Assembly (NCBI RefSeq): GCF_001571365.1
Contig: NZ_BCTQ01000003.1
Span: 62,001 to 126,000 of the forward strand
DNA from: Achromobacter denitrificans NBRC 15125
Lineage (GTDB): Bacteria > Pseudomonadota > Gammaproteobacteria > Burkholderiales > Burkholderiaceae_B
DNA length: 64,000 bases
Reading direction: 5' to 3'
Shown: one piece after another, positions 53,633-62,536 of the stretch
How positions within the stretch are numbered: the first letter of the stretch is position 1
Layout of the letters: the number at the start of each line of letters is the position of its first letter
Position numbers and translations under genes: made by a program
The notes under the pieces: generated by a model
What the model saw: only the letters and a program-made list of their open reading frames with translations
Database searches by the model: none
Told to the model about the DNA's origin: nothing

Positions 53633-53676
53633 CGCACCGGCAGAACCGCTGGTTCATTTGCGGTTCTGCCGGTGCG
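53633..53676 (-). terminator. Long perfect hairpin between guaB and guaA
   Basis: CGCACCGGCAGAACCGC and its exact reverse complement form a 17-bp stem around a 10-base loop. On the minus strand GGTTTTATTT follows, a moderate U tract. It can end guaB transcripts or partly attenuate guaA, whose start is 43 bases further on. Confidence 0.75.
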
Positions 53677-53707
53677 TGATGCATGACATTGTAGTTGACT
53701 GTACGGA

Positions 53708-55279
<1,572 letters not shown>

Positions 55280-55284
55280 TCAAA

Positions 55285-55352
55285 TATTTTTACCCGGGCG
55301 TATTGACTTGTATTTTTACCCGGATCATAATTCATCTGCAATTTATACCCGG
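55285..55352 (+). promoter_or_regulatory. Promoter of the DUF2239 gene with three ACCCGG repeats
   Basis: A strong sigma-70 promoter: -35 TTGACT (55,303-55,308), 17 bases, -10 CATAAT (55,326-55,331). Three copies of TATTTTTACCCGG or close (55,285-55,297, 55,311-55,323, 55,340-55,352) flank and fill it, spaced 26 and 29 bases. The third overlaps the expected transcript start. This layout suggests repression, perhaps by the gene product itself. Confidence 0.65.
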
Positions 55353-55360
55353 ACAAAATT

Positions 55361-55981
55361 ATGACCTCATCGATCCACCCCACCGACCCCCACACCGCCT
55401 TCGCCGGCCATCGCATCCTGGCCGCGGGCGCCCTCGCCGACGTGGCGCTGGCCGTCAAGCGCGCCCTGGCCGCTCGCAGCAACGATCCCATCCTGGTGTT
55501 CGACGACCTGTCGGGCAAGCAGGTGGACTTGGACCTGCGCGGCGACGATGCCGCCGTGGCCGAACGCCACCGCCCCCCGGCCGACGCGGCGCCCCCGGCA
55601 CCCGAAGCGCCGGACGCGGCCGCCGAAGAGACCCAGCCGCGCGGCCGCGGGCGGCCCAAGCTGGGCGTAGTGGCGCGCGAAGTTACGCTGCTGCCCCGCC
55701 ATTGGGACTGGCTGGCCGCGCAACCCGGCGGCGCCTCGGTCGTGCTGCGCAAGCTGGTGGAGCAGGCGCGACGCGACAACGAATCGGCGGATCGCCGGCG
55801 CCAGCGGCAGGAAGCCGCCTATCGATTCATGTCGGCCATGGCGGGCAACCTGCCCGGCTTCGAAGAGGCCACGCGGGCGCTCTATGCCGAAGACCGCGAG
55901 CGTTTCGCGGCCCAGGTCGCGAGCTGGCCGCAGGACGTGCGCGGCTACGCCCTGGGCTTGGCCTGGCCGGACGAGGGCTGA
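55361..55981 (+). CDS. DUF2239 family protein, possible DNA-binding autoregulator
   Basis: A 206-residue protein of the DUF2239 family; no function is assigned to my knowledge. The first 60 residues are [20 protein letters not shown] and [21 protein letters not shown] Pro/Ala linker leads to an AT-hook-like RGRGRPKLG and then [20 protein letters not shown] with [10 protein letters not shown], which looks like a ribbon-helix-helix DNA-binding unit. The C-terminus has [15 protein letters not shown]. The gene lies behind a promoter with three repeated ACCCGG sites. Its start codon is eight bases after the last repeat. Confidence 0.8.
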   Translation: MTSSIHPTDPHTAFAGHRILAAGALADVALAVKRALAARSNDPILVFDDLSGKQVDLDLRGDDAAVAERHRPPADAAPPAPEAPDAAAEETQPRGRGRPKLGVVAREVTLLPRHWDWLAAQPGGASVVLRKLVEQARRDNESADRRRQRQEAAYRFMSAMAGNLPGFEEATRALYAEDRERFAAQVASWPQDVRGYALGLAWPDEG

Positions 55982-56030
55982 GCGCACAGTCGTGTGGCGG
56001 GCCCGACCCGGCTCGGCCCGGCTCGGCGAT

Positions 56031-56624
56031 CTAGCGCAGCATGGGCCACAGCGTCAACGCCAGCGCCGCGCCCATGGCCAGGTTGAATCCCCTCAGGCGG
56101 CGGGGGTCCGACAGGAAGCCGCGCAGCGCCACGCCAAAGCCGGCCCACACGGAGACGGCAGGCAGGTTCACCAGCGCGAACACCGCGCACAGGCGCGCAA
56201 GCGACACCCAGGGCGCGGCCGCATCCATATAGACCGCCACGGCCGCGAGCGCGACGATCCAGGCCTTGGGATTGACCCACTGGAACAGCGCCGACTCGCT
56301 GAAGCTGAGCGGCCGCGCCGCCACCGGGTCCGGCGCGATCGATCGAGACCCGGCGATGCGCCACGCGAGGTACAGCAGATAGGCCGCGCCCACGATCTTC
56401 AAGCCGGTGGACAGGGCCGGCCAGGCCTGGAACAGCGCGCCCAGGCCCATCCCTACGCCCAGCAGCAGCGCGGTGAAGCCGGCCGTGATGCCCAGGATCT
56501 GGGGCATCGTCCTGGCGAAGCCGAAGTTGGCGCCGGAGGTCATCAGCATGACGTTGCTGGGCCCTGGCGAGATGGACGTCACCAAGGCGAAGGTTGCCAG
56601 GGCGAGCAGGTTTTCGATGGACAA
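56031..56624 (-). CDS. LysE/RhtB-family amino-acid exporter
   Basis: An inner-membrane efflux protein of 197 residues with about six hydrophobic segments, beginning ENLLALATFALVTSISPGPS and containing QILGITAGFTALLLGVGMGL and FQWVNPKAWIVALAAVAVYM. The SPGPSN near residue 20 and NPKAW near 130 are family marks. I chose a TTG start at 56,624 with GGGAG eight bases upstream; no ATG fits the N-terminus. It diverges from a GlxA-type regulator, a common pairing. Substrate: an amino acid or derivative, not readable. Confidence 0.9.
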   Translation of the reverse strand: MSIENLLALATFALVTSISPGPSNVMLMTSGANFGFARTMPQILGITAGFTALLLGVGMGLGALFQAWPALSTGLKIVGAAYLLYLAWRIAGSRSIAPDPVAARPLSFSESALFQWVNPKAWIVALAAVAVYMDAAAPWVSLARLCAVFALVNLPAVSVWAGFGVALRGFLSDPRRLRGFNLAMGAALALTLWPMLR

Positions 56625-56710
56625 GATACCGCTCCCGTCGCGCGCCGCGCGCGCTGCCGCAGATGAAAGACAGCGGCATTGTGGGCCTGCGCCGGCCTGT
56701 TTACCATTGG

Positions 56711-56733
56711 CGCTATTGACATCTTTGATAGCG
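56711..56733. promoter_or_regulatory. Inverted repeat between lysE and the GlxA-type regulator
   Basis: CGCTAT-N11-ATAGCG lies in the 117-base divergent gap, nine bases before the regulator start, and contains TTGACA. It may be an autoregulatory operator. Six-base arms give moderate support. Confidence 0.4.
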
Positions 56734-56741
56734 TTCTTGCC

Positions 56742-57692
56742 ATGAAAATGCAGATCCTCACGTTGGACGGCGTGTTCGATACCGGTTTGTCGGCCATTCT
56801 GGACGTATTCGCGACGGCCAACGAGCTGGCGCCGATGCTGTCGGCGCCGGTGCCGCCCTTCGAGAGCCGCATCGTGGGGATGCGGCGCAAGGTGCGAACG
56901 TCGCAGGGCTTGAGCGTGCCGGTCGCGGGCAGCCCGGACCCAGCCGATCCGGACTGGATCGTGATCCCGGCCATCGGCTACAAGATGCCCGAAACGCTGG
57001 TGCCGGCGCTGGCGCGGCCCGACGTGCGCGACAGCGGCAGGATGCTGCGCGAACGCGCGCCCGGGGCCAACACGGCCGCCGCCTGCATCGGCACCTTCGT
57101 GCTGGCGGAATCGGGCCTGCTGGACGGCCAGAAGGCCACCACCACCTGGTGGCTGGCGCCGCTGTTCCGGCAGCGCTATCCGGCGGTGGCGCTGGAAGAC
57201 AGCCGCATGCTGGTCCGTTCGTCGTCGTTCCTGACGGCGGGCGCGGCCCTGAGCCACATGGACATGGCGCTGTGGCTGGTGCGCCAGGCCAGCCCGGAAC
57301 TCGCCTCGCTGGTTGCGCGCTACCTGATCGTGGACCAGCGTCCCGCGCAATCCGCCTACGCGCTGTCGGACCACCTGGCGCATGCCGATCCGCTGGTCCA
57401 GGCTTTCGAACGCTGGGCGCGCGAGCATCTGGCGCAGGGGTTCTCGCTGGACGCGGCCGCACGCGAACTGGGCGCCAGCAAGCGCACCCTGGCGCGGCGC
57501 ACGCAACAGGTGCTGGGCAAGAGTCCCCTGTCGTTCTTCCAGGATCTGCGGGTCGAACGCGCGGCCCACCTGCTCAAGACCAGCAGCCTGTCGCTGGAGC
57601 GGATCGCGGCGCAGGTGGGCTACGCCGACGGCGTCACGCTGCGCAACCTGTTGCGGCGTCGGCTGGGCCAGGGCGTGCGCGAACTGCGCTGA
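56742..57692 (+). CDS. GlxA-family AraC-type transcriptional regulator
   Basis: A 316-residue regulator from the ATG at 56,742. The N-terminal DJ-1/PfpI-like domain shows MQILTLDGVFDTGLSAILDV and TAAACIGTFVLAESGLLDGQ with the nucleophile-elbow Cys. The C-terminal AraC domain from about residue 220 has two helix-turn-helices, LDAAARELGASKRTLARRTQ and LERIAAQVGYADGVTLRNLL. It diverges from the LysE-type exporter and probably controls it. The exact ligand is unknown. Confidence 0.92.
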   Translation: MKMQILTLDGVFDTGLSAILDVFATANELAPMLSAPVPPFESRIVGMRRKVRTSQGLSVPVAGSPDPADPDWIVIPAIGYKMPETLVPALARPDVRDSGRMLRERAPGANTAAACIGTFVLAESGLLDGQKATTTWWLAPLFRQRYPAVALEDSRMLVRSSSFLTAGAALSHMDMALWLVRQASPELASLVARYLIVDQRPAQSAYALSDHLAHADPLVQAFERWAREHLAQGFSLDAAARELGASKRTLARRTQQVLGKSPLSFFQDLRVERAAHLLKTSSLSLERIAAQVGYADGVTLRNLLRRRLGQGVRELR

Positions 57693-57755
57693 TATGCGCT
57701 TTAATCGGGGCTGGCGGACGCGCTTTTCGCGGCCGCGCATTTTCTACGGTGCATT

Positions 57756-58136
57756 ATGGCCATTGCGAAGAACTTCCTGCTCTACGACGGCGACTGCCCT
57801 TTCTGCTCGAACTACGTGCAGATGCTGCAACTGCAAAAGGCCGTGGGCCCGATCGACATGCTGAACATGCGCGACCACCCCGACCTGGCGGTGGCCTACA
57901 AGGCGCAAGGGTACGACCTGAACCAGGGCATGCTGCTGCACCTGGACGGGCAGGATTACTTCGGCGCGGACTGCATCAACCGGCTGGCGCTCATCAGCAC
58001 CGGCAACGATCTGTTCAACAGCGTCAACGCGGCCATCTTCCGCAATCCCTGCCTGTCGACCGCCCTGTATCCGTTCATGCGCACGGGCCGCAGCCTGGCG
58101 CTGACGTTGCTGGGCAAGAAGAAGATGCAGGTCTAG
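57756..58136 (+). CDS. DCC-family thiol-disulfide oxidoreductase (DUF393)
   Basis: A 126-residue thioredoxin-like protein. The family signature YDGDCPFCSNYV near residue 10 holds the redox CxxC; IDMLNMRDHPDL and HLDGQDYFGADCINRLALI follow. DCC proteins are small cytoplasmic or membrane-associated thiol enzymes of poorly known substrate. It stands alone between the GlxA-type regulator and a convergent carbonic anhydrase gene. Confidence 0.9.
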   Translation: MAIAKNFLLYDGDCPFCSNYVQMLQLQKAVGPIDMLNMRDHPDLAVAYKAQGYDLNQGMLLHLDGQDYFGADCINRLALISTGNDLFNSVNAAIFRNPCLSTALYPFMRTGRSLALTLLGKKKMQV

Positions 58137-58179
58137 GGGCCGCGCGGCCCTAGCCAAGCCGCGTTCGCAACGCCCGCCG

Positions 58180-58899
58180 CTAGACCAGGCTCACCTTGCC
58201 CGTGGCCAGGCTGTACACGCCCCCGACCACCCCCAGCTTTTTCTGCCGCACCATGTCTTGCAGCAGCGGCTGCGCCGTTTTCAGGCGCTCGACCGCCAGG
58301 CGCACGTTCTCCCGGACGGCCGCGCTGACCAGGTCCTTCGCGCCCGACTGGCTCGCGATCTCGACGGCGGGCTTGATCGCGTTCACCAGCGCGGGCAGGT
58401 GGCCCGGAAACTCGGTTTTGTCCTTGAGCGCTTTCACCGTCGCGTCCACCGCGCCGCAGTTGTCGTGGCCCAGGACCAGGATCAGCGGCGCATGCAGCAC
58501 CAGCGTCCCGTACTCCAGGCTGGCCAGGCCGTCCTCGTTCACGAAATTGCCGGCCACGCGCACGATGAACAGATCGCCCGGCCCCTGGTCGAAAGCCAGT
58601 TCCGGCGCCACGCGCGAATCCGAACAGCCCAGGATGGCGGCGATGGGCTTCTGCTTCACGGCGCGGGCGGCGCGCCCTGCCGAGTAGTCCCGCAAGTTCG
58701 GCTTGTTGGCGGCGTAGCGGGCATTGCCGGCCATCAGGCGTTTCAAGGCCGCGTCGGGGCCGATATCGTTCGAGGGCACGGCGGCCCGGGCATCGCCCAG
58801 CCAGCCCGAGGCGCCGGCCGCCGCCATGGCGGCAGCGCCGAACAGCAGGCGGCGGCGATTGAGATGCAGGGGATTCGCGCAAGAGGAACAGTCGCACAT
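58180..58899 (-). CDS. Beta-class carbonic anhydrase with Tat-type signal
   Basis: Interconverts CO2 and bicarbonate. 239 residues. The N-terminus has a twin-arginine signal, NRRRLLFGAAAMAAAGASGW, so the enzyme is probably exported folded with its zinc. Zinc ligands are Cys in ILGCSDSRVAPE and His/Cys in LGHDNCGAVDATV; the Asp-Arg pair of CSDSR is intact. The MCDCSSCANP before the signal is unusual and could bind a metal. It converges with the DCC gene over 43 bases. Confidence 0.93.
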   Translation of the reverse strand: MCDCSSCANPLHLNRRRLLFGAAAMAAAGASGWLGDARAAVPSNDIGPDAALKRLMAGNARYAANKPNLRDYSAGRAARAVKQKPIAAILGCSDSRVAPELAFDQGPGDLFIVRVAGNFVNEDGLASLEYGTLVLHAPLILVLGHDNCGAVDATVKALKDKTEFPGHLPALVNAIKPAVEIASQSGAKDLVSAAVRENVRLAVERLKTAQPLLQDMVRQKKLGVVGGVYSLATGKVSLV

Positions 58900-59091
58900 G
58901 AGGCGCTCCTGAAAGACGAACGTCTAGGAAACCAGCGCATGCTTATTTTGCCGCGACCTGGCCGCCGGCGGCTCAAAAAAAACGAGGAATACCCCGGAAA
59001 AAGCCTGTCGCAATTGCCGCTTGAGCTACGGGCACCTCGGGCGTAACGTGGAATGGCGGCATAAGCCGCGGCACCTGCATAGGCACGCATC

Positions 59092-59304
59092 ATGACGCCC
59101 ACCACTCCCCACCCCAAGCCGGCCCAGGCCACGCCCGATTCCGGCTCGCCCGACACGCACTCGCTGCCGCATGCGGAGAAAGACCGGGCGCGGGCCGATC
59201 ATCAGCACGAGGAAGCCCGGCGCAAGGCCCTGGTCGGATCGCAGCACAAGGAAAACACCCGTAGCGTGGCCGCCCCGCGATACCACGGCCATCGGGGCGG
59301 ATAG
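59092..59304 (+). CDS. Small hydrophilic protein of unknown function
   Basis: A 70-residue frame with ATG start and stop inside a gene-poor stretch. The sequence is Pro/His/Arg-rich and charged (HAEKDRARADHQHEEARRKA), without a signal or membrane part, and codon third positions are GC-rich as in real genes here. No ribosome site is obvious. The opposite strand also holds an open frame, so this could be chance. Confidence 0.4.
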   Translation: MTPTTPHPKPAQATPDSGSPDTHSLPHAEKDRARADHQHEEARRKALVGSQHKENTRSVAAPRYHGHRGG

Positions 59305-59454
59305 GCACGCGCTCCGGCTAGATTCCGTAACTTCTTGGAAAAACATCAAACTGCAATAAGCGCCTGAAAGTCGCACCATCGTGCGTTGGCCGCCGGACGG
59401 CACCAAAAGGATGAGTCCGGATGCCTTGCCCTGGATGGTTTTCAACGACAGAGG

Positions 59455-59955
59455 ATGCTTATCGTGACTTTGATCAGAAAGACTGCCGCCGCCTGTGCGC
59501 TGGGCGCCCTCCTGGCCCTGGCGGCGACCGGCCAGGCCGCTTTTGCCCAAGGCCAGGCCGACTCCCCCGCGCCCCTGGCCACCGGCCTGACCGACTCCGG
59601 CAGCGCCGAGGGCCAGGTGGTCGAAGCGGTGCGCAGCGGCGACATCCTGTCCATCAAGGTGCGGTTCAAGCCCATCGTGGCCGGCAAGACGGAGATGATC
59701 TATCCGCAGATAAGCAAGGACGACTACGAAAATAGCTTCTACGTCATCGCCGGCAACAAAAAGCACCTGCTGCTGAAAGACAGCAACGACAAGCCGCTGA
59801 CCAATCCCAAGCTGATGATCAGGACCGCGAAGGACGCCCCGATCGCCGGCTCCTGGCAGGGCAAGTTCCCCGCCCCGCCCAAGGAGATCAAAGAGGTCTC
59901 GCTGACCATACCGGGCGTCGAGACCTTCGACGCCATCAAGATCACCGACCGCTAG
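59455..59955 (+). CDS. Exported protein of unknown function, partner of the OmpA-like protein
   Basis: About 166 residues with a clear signal peptide (TAAACALGALLALAATGQAA, ending AFAQ). The mature part has GQVVEAVRSGDILSIKVRFK, NSFYVIAGNKKHLLLKDSND and a C-terminal beta-rich VSLTIPGVETFDAIKITDR; I do not recognise a family. Start is either the ATG at 59,455 or the GTG at 59,464, for which GAGG is well placed. It ends two bases before the OmpA-like gene, so the two probably work together in the envelope. Confidence 0.8.
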   Translation: MLIVTLIRKTAAACALGALLALAATGQAAFAQGQADSPAPLATGLTDSGSAEGQVVEAVRSGDILSIKVRFKPIVAGKTEMIYPQISKDDYENSFYVIAGNKKHLLLKDSNDKPLTNPKLMIRTAKDAPIAGSWQGKFPAPPKEIKEVSLTIPGVETFDAIKITDR

Positions 59956-59957
59956 CC

Positions 59958-60557
59958 ATGGCCGGCCATCCGGGCGCGTCGTCTCTCCTGGCCGCGGCGC
60001 TGTTGGCCGCCGCCGCCGGCTCCGTGGCGCAAGAGCCCCCCTACAAGGCCGAGATCCGGGATCTGCAGGCCACCATCCTGGACCTGAAGGGCCTGCCTTC
60101 CGACGCCAGCGGCGGCATATCGGACCTGACTTCGCAGATCGACGGGCTGGCCGCGCGCCACGAAGGGCTGTCGGTGCGGCAGGACAAGAACGCCGTGACC
60201 GTCTCGATGCTGGGCGACGTGCTGTTCGACTTCGATAAGGCCGCCATCCGGCCCGCCGCCGAACCCACGCTGCGGGACATCGCCAGCCTCGTCAAATCCA
60301 GTTCCGCCGGCGTCGTGACGATCGAAGGGCATACCGATTCCAAGGGGTCGGCGTCCTACAACAAGGAGTTGTCGCTGCGGCGCGCCAAGGCGGTGGCACA
60401 ATGGCTGGCAAGCCAGGGCGTGGACCCGGCGCGGCTCAGCACCAAAGGCCTGGGCGATACCCGGCCGGTCCAGCCCAACAAGCTGGCCAACGGCGCCGAC
60501 AATCCGCAGGGCCGCGCCCAGAACCGGCGCGTGGAATTCGTGCTGCCCAAGCGCTGA
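59958..60557 (+). CDS. OmpA-family peptidoglycan-binding protein
   Basis: A 199-residue exported protein. The first 25 residues act as a signal (SSLLAAALLAAAAGSVAQ). A helical stretch of about 50 residues leads to an OmpA-like domain from residue 80: VLFDFDKAAIRPAAEPTLRD, IEGHTDSKGSASYNKELSLR with the Asp and Arg that hold diaminopimelate, and NRRVEFVLPKR. No lipobox Cys is seen, so it is probably periplasmic rather than a lipoprotein. It is co-transcribed with the preceding exported protein. Confidence 0.88.
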   Translation: MAGHPGASSLLAAALLAAAAGSVAQEPPYKAEIRDLQATILDLKGLPSDASGGISDLTSQIDGLAARHEGLSVRQDKNAVTVSMLGDVLFDFDKAAIRPAAEPTLRDIASLVKSSSAGVVTIEGHTDSKGSASYNKELSLRRAKAVAQWLASQGVDPARLSTKGLGDTRPVQPNKLANGADNPQGRAQNRRVEFVLPKR

Positions 60558-60606
60558 GCGCCGCCCTGCCGGCGCGCGGCCAGCCCCCACCGCGTTCCCG
60601 ACAGCC

Positions 60607-60816
60607 ATGAAATTCGACATCTACGGCAAGTTCCAGCTGGACATCCGGCGCGAAGGCGACGCCTGGGCGGCCTACCGGTCGGAGGCGGGCAAGCGCGTGC
60701 GGGCCGAGGAACTTGCCATCCCGCCGGACGTCTCCGCAGACGAACTGCCCGCCTACCTGGACGACGTCTACCACGAGCTGTCGCGCCCGGGCGACGAGAT
60801 TTCGCGCATCGGCTGA
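60607..60816 (+). CDS. Small conserved protein (DUF7661-like)
   Basis: A 69-residue soluble protein beginning MKFDIYGKFQLDIRREGDAW and containing IPPDVSADELPAYLDDVYHE; I recall similar small proteins under DUF7661, function unknown. It lies 50 bases after the OmpA-like gene on the same strand and may share its transcript. Confidence 0.7.
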   Translation: MKFDIYGKFQLDIRREGDAWAAYRSEAGKRVRAEELAIPPDVSADELPAYLDDVYHELSRPGDEISRIG

Positions 60817-60826
60817 CGGCAGCGCC

Positions 60827-60898
60827 CTATGCTTCCTCGCCGTAGCCGAAAGGCCAGCGGCGCTTGGCGGGCTCGGGCGGGGGTTGCGGGGTTTCCAT
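60827..60898 (-). CDS. Possible 23-residue small protein
   Basis: A minus-strand frame from ATG at 60,898 to TAG at 60,827 with GAGGAG six bases before the start. The product is Pro-rich, then KRRWPFGYGEEA. The good ribosome site is the main support; it is too short to judge by composition. Confidence 0.4.
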   Translation of the reverse strand: METPQPPPEPAKRRWPFGYGEEA

Positions 60899-61109
60899 GG
60901 AGGGCTCCTCGATTTTCAATGCCCGAATGCTAACCGCAACCCCGCGATCGAACTGCAAAGGTTCGCAAAGTTTGCGATCACTGTCTCGAAGCAGCTCCAT
61001 CCGTGTTTCTAACACAAGGCGGCCCCGCCCCGCATCGGGGCTAGAACGCATGCGATTCCCGGGGCGGGCGGCGTAGGATGGGAACAGAGCGCTGCATGGG
61101 GAGAACGTC

Positions 61110-61340
61110 ATGCCAGGTTCAGACTGGATATGTGGCAGCATGCCACCGCAACGTCAGGGGTTCTACGAAACCGAATTCAATACGGGCGAAACCGAGGTCA
61201 CCATGTACTCCGTATTGGGTTGGATGCCGCCCGCCTATCGCGGCTACGTGGTCCGATGGCGGCTGCTGGATCCCGCGGTGGAACAAGCCGAGATCGAACG
61301 CTATCTGTATTACCGGCGCGAGGGCCGCGGCTATTCGTAA
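61110..61340 (+). CDS. Small protein of unknown function
   Basis: A 76-residue frame with GGGGAG seven bases before the ATG at 61,110; a second ATG at 61,203 also has GAGG. Contains MYSVLGWMPPAYRGYVVRWR and ends in RYLYYRREGRGYS. It is followed by a strong terminator, which supports a real transcript. No family is recognised. Confidence 0.6.
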   Translation: MPGSDWICGSMPPQRQGFYETEFNTGETEVTMYSVLGWMPPAYRGYVVRWRLLDPAVEQAEIERYLYYRREGRGYS

Positions 61341-61364
61341 CGCGCCCGCCCCCCGCCTCAAGAT

Positions 61365-61388
61365 GCCCGCCGCCCCGGCGGGCTTTTT
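61365..61388 (+). terminator. Rho-independent terminator
   Basis: GCCCGCCG-CCC-CGGCGGGC, a perfect 8-bp stem, followed by TTTTT. It is 25 bases past the stop of the small gene at 61,110-61,340. Confidence 0.88.
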
Positions 61389-61487
61389 AATGACCGTCCG
61401 CCCGCCGGGTTCGCGTCCTCGCCTAAGTCCTTGAAATAACTGGCGGTAATGAAATTGCCTAAGGAAAACCCGATTAGGGTATTTGCT

Positions 61488-61517
61488 TATGCGCTTTAAT
61501 TATTTGCAAAGCGCATA
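61488..61517. promoter_or_regulatory. Perfect inverted repeat before the lysR gene
   Basis: TATGCGCTTT-N10-AAAGCGCATA, two perfect 10-base arms, 41 bases before the LysR start in an A/T-rich gap. Likely the autoregulatory LysR binding site; not tested. Confidence 0.6.
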
Positions 61518-61558
61518 CTTGCCGGGCAAGAATTCGTCCTTGGCATAAATCAAGACAG

Positions 61559-62536
61559 ATGGAACTTCGTCAACTAGAGGCCTTCGCGGCCGTCATGTCC
61601 ACGGGCAGCGTCACCGCTGCCGGACGGCTGCTTGGACGCTCGCAGCCGGCGATCAGCCGGTTGCTGCAGGAACTGGAGGCCGAGATCGGCTATCCCCTGT
61701 TCGCGCGCAGCGGCCCCCGCGTGACGCCCACCGAGCAAGGCTTCCTGCTGTATGACGACGTCGAGCGCGCGCTGACCAGCCTGCAGCAGATCCGCGGCCG
61801 GGCCGAGGAGATCGCCCGGGGCCAGGCCCAGCCGCTGCTGATGGCCGCCACCTCCGCCCTGGCCGCCGGGCTGGTGCCGAACGCGCTCAAACGCATCGAA
61901 ACCCGCATCGGCGCGGCCCGTGTCCAACTGCGCAGCGCATCGCCGGAACAGGTGGTGCACGCGGTGCTCTCGGGCGCCGCGCAACTGGGCGCGACCAGCC
62001 TGCCGCTGGAACACCGCGGCCTAACGGTGCACTGGATCGGGCAGGCGCCCTGTGTGGCCGCGCTGCCGGAAGACGATCCGGTGGCGCAGCAAGCGGTGGT
62101 GCCGGTGTCCGCGCTGGCGGGCCGCCGCCTGATCACCATGGCCAATCCTTTCCGGCTGCGCCGCCGGCTGGATGCCGCGCTCGCGCCCAACGGCCAGATG
62201 CCCGGCACCCTGGAAACCAATTCGTCCGTCAACGCCCTGGCCGCCGTGCGCGCCGGACTGGGCGTGTCGGTGCTGGAGCCGATCACCGCCTACGGCGCGC
62301 CGATGGCGGGCGTGGCGATCCGCCCCATCGACCTGGACATCCCCTTTTTCTTCGGGGTCATCACCCCGCAGTCGCAAACGCTGACGCCGGCCTGCCAGGC
62401 CATGGCGGACGCGCTGGCGCAAGCCGCGGCGGACCTGCTGCCCGGCTTCGTGCTGCACGACGCCTGCGAGCATTCGGCGCTATTGCAGTCGATCTACGGT
62501 GACGACGCCCCTCTTACGGAATCCCCTGCATTATGA
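61559..62536 (+). CDS. LysR-family transcriptional regulator
   Basis: A 325-residue LysR regulator. The helix-turn-helix is at residues 1-60 (LEAFAAVMSTGSVTAAGRLL, then RSQPAISRLLQELEAEIGYP). The effector domain begins near residue 90 and contains SVNALAAVRAGLGVSVLEPI. Its last codons overlap the flavoprotein gene by four bases (ATGA), so regulator and enzyme share a transcript, unlike the usual divergent layout. A perfect dyad upstream suggests autoregulation. Confidence 0.92.
   Translation: MELRQLEAFAAVMSTGSVTAAGRLLGRSQPAISRLLQELEAEIGYPLFARSGPRVTPTEQGFLLYDDVERALTSLQQIRGRAEEIARGQAQPLLMAATSALAAGLVPNALKRIETRIGAARVQLRSASPEQVVHAVLSGAAQLGATSLPLEHRGLTVHWIGQAPCVAALPEDDPVAQQAVVPVSALAGRRLITMANPFRLRRRLDAALAPNGQMPGTLETNSSVNALAAVRAGLGVSVLEPITAYGAPMAGVAIRPIDLDIPFFFGVITPQSQTLTPACQAMADALAQAAADLLPGFVLHDACEHSALLQSIYGDDAPLTESPAL

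Noticed and set aside
56031-57740. A 569-codon minus-strand frame reaching from lysE across the GlxA-type gene
   Set aside because: Only the last 197 codons look like protein (LysE). The rest is opposite-strand shadow of the regulator.
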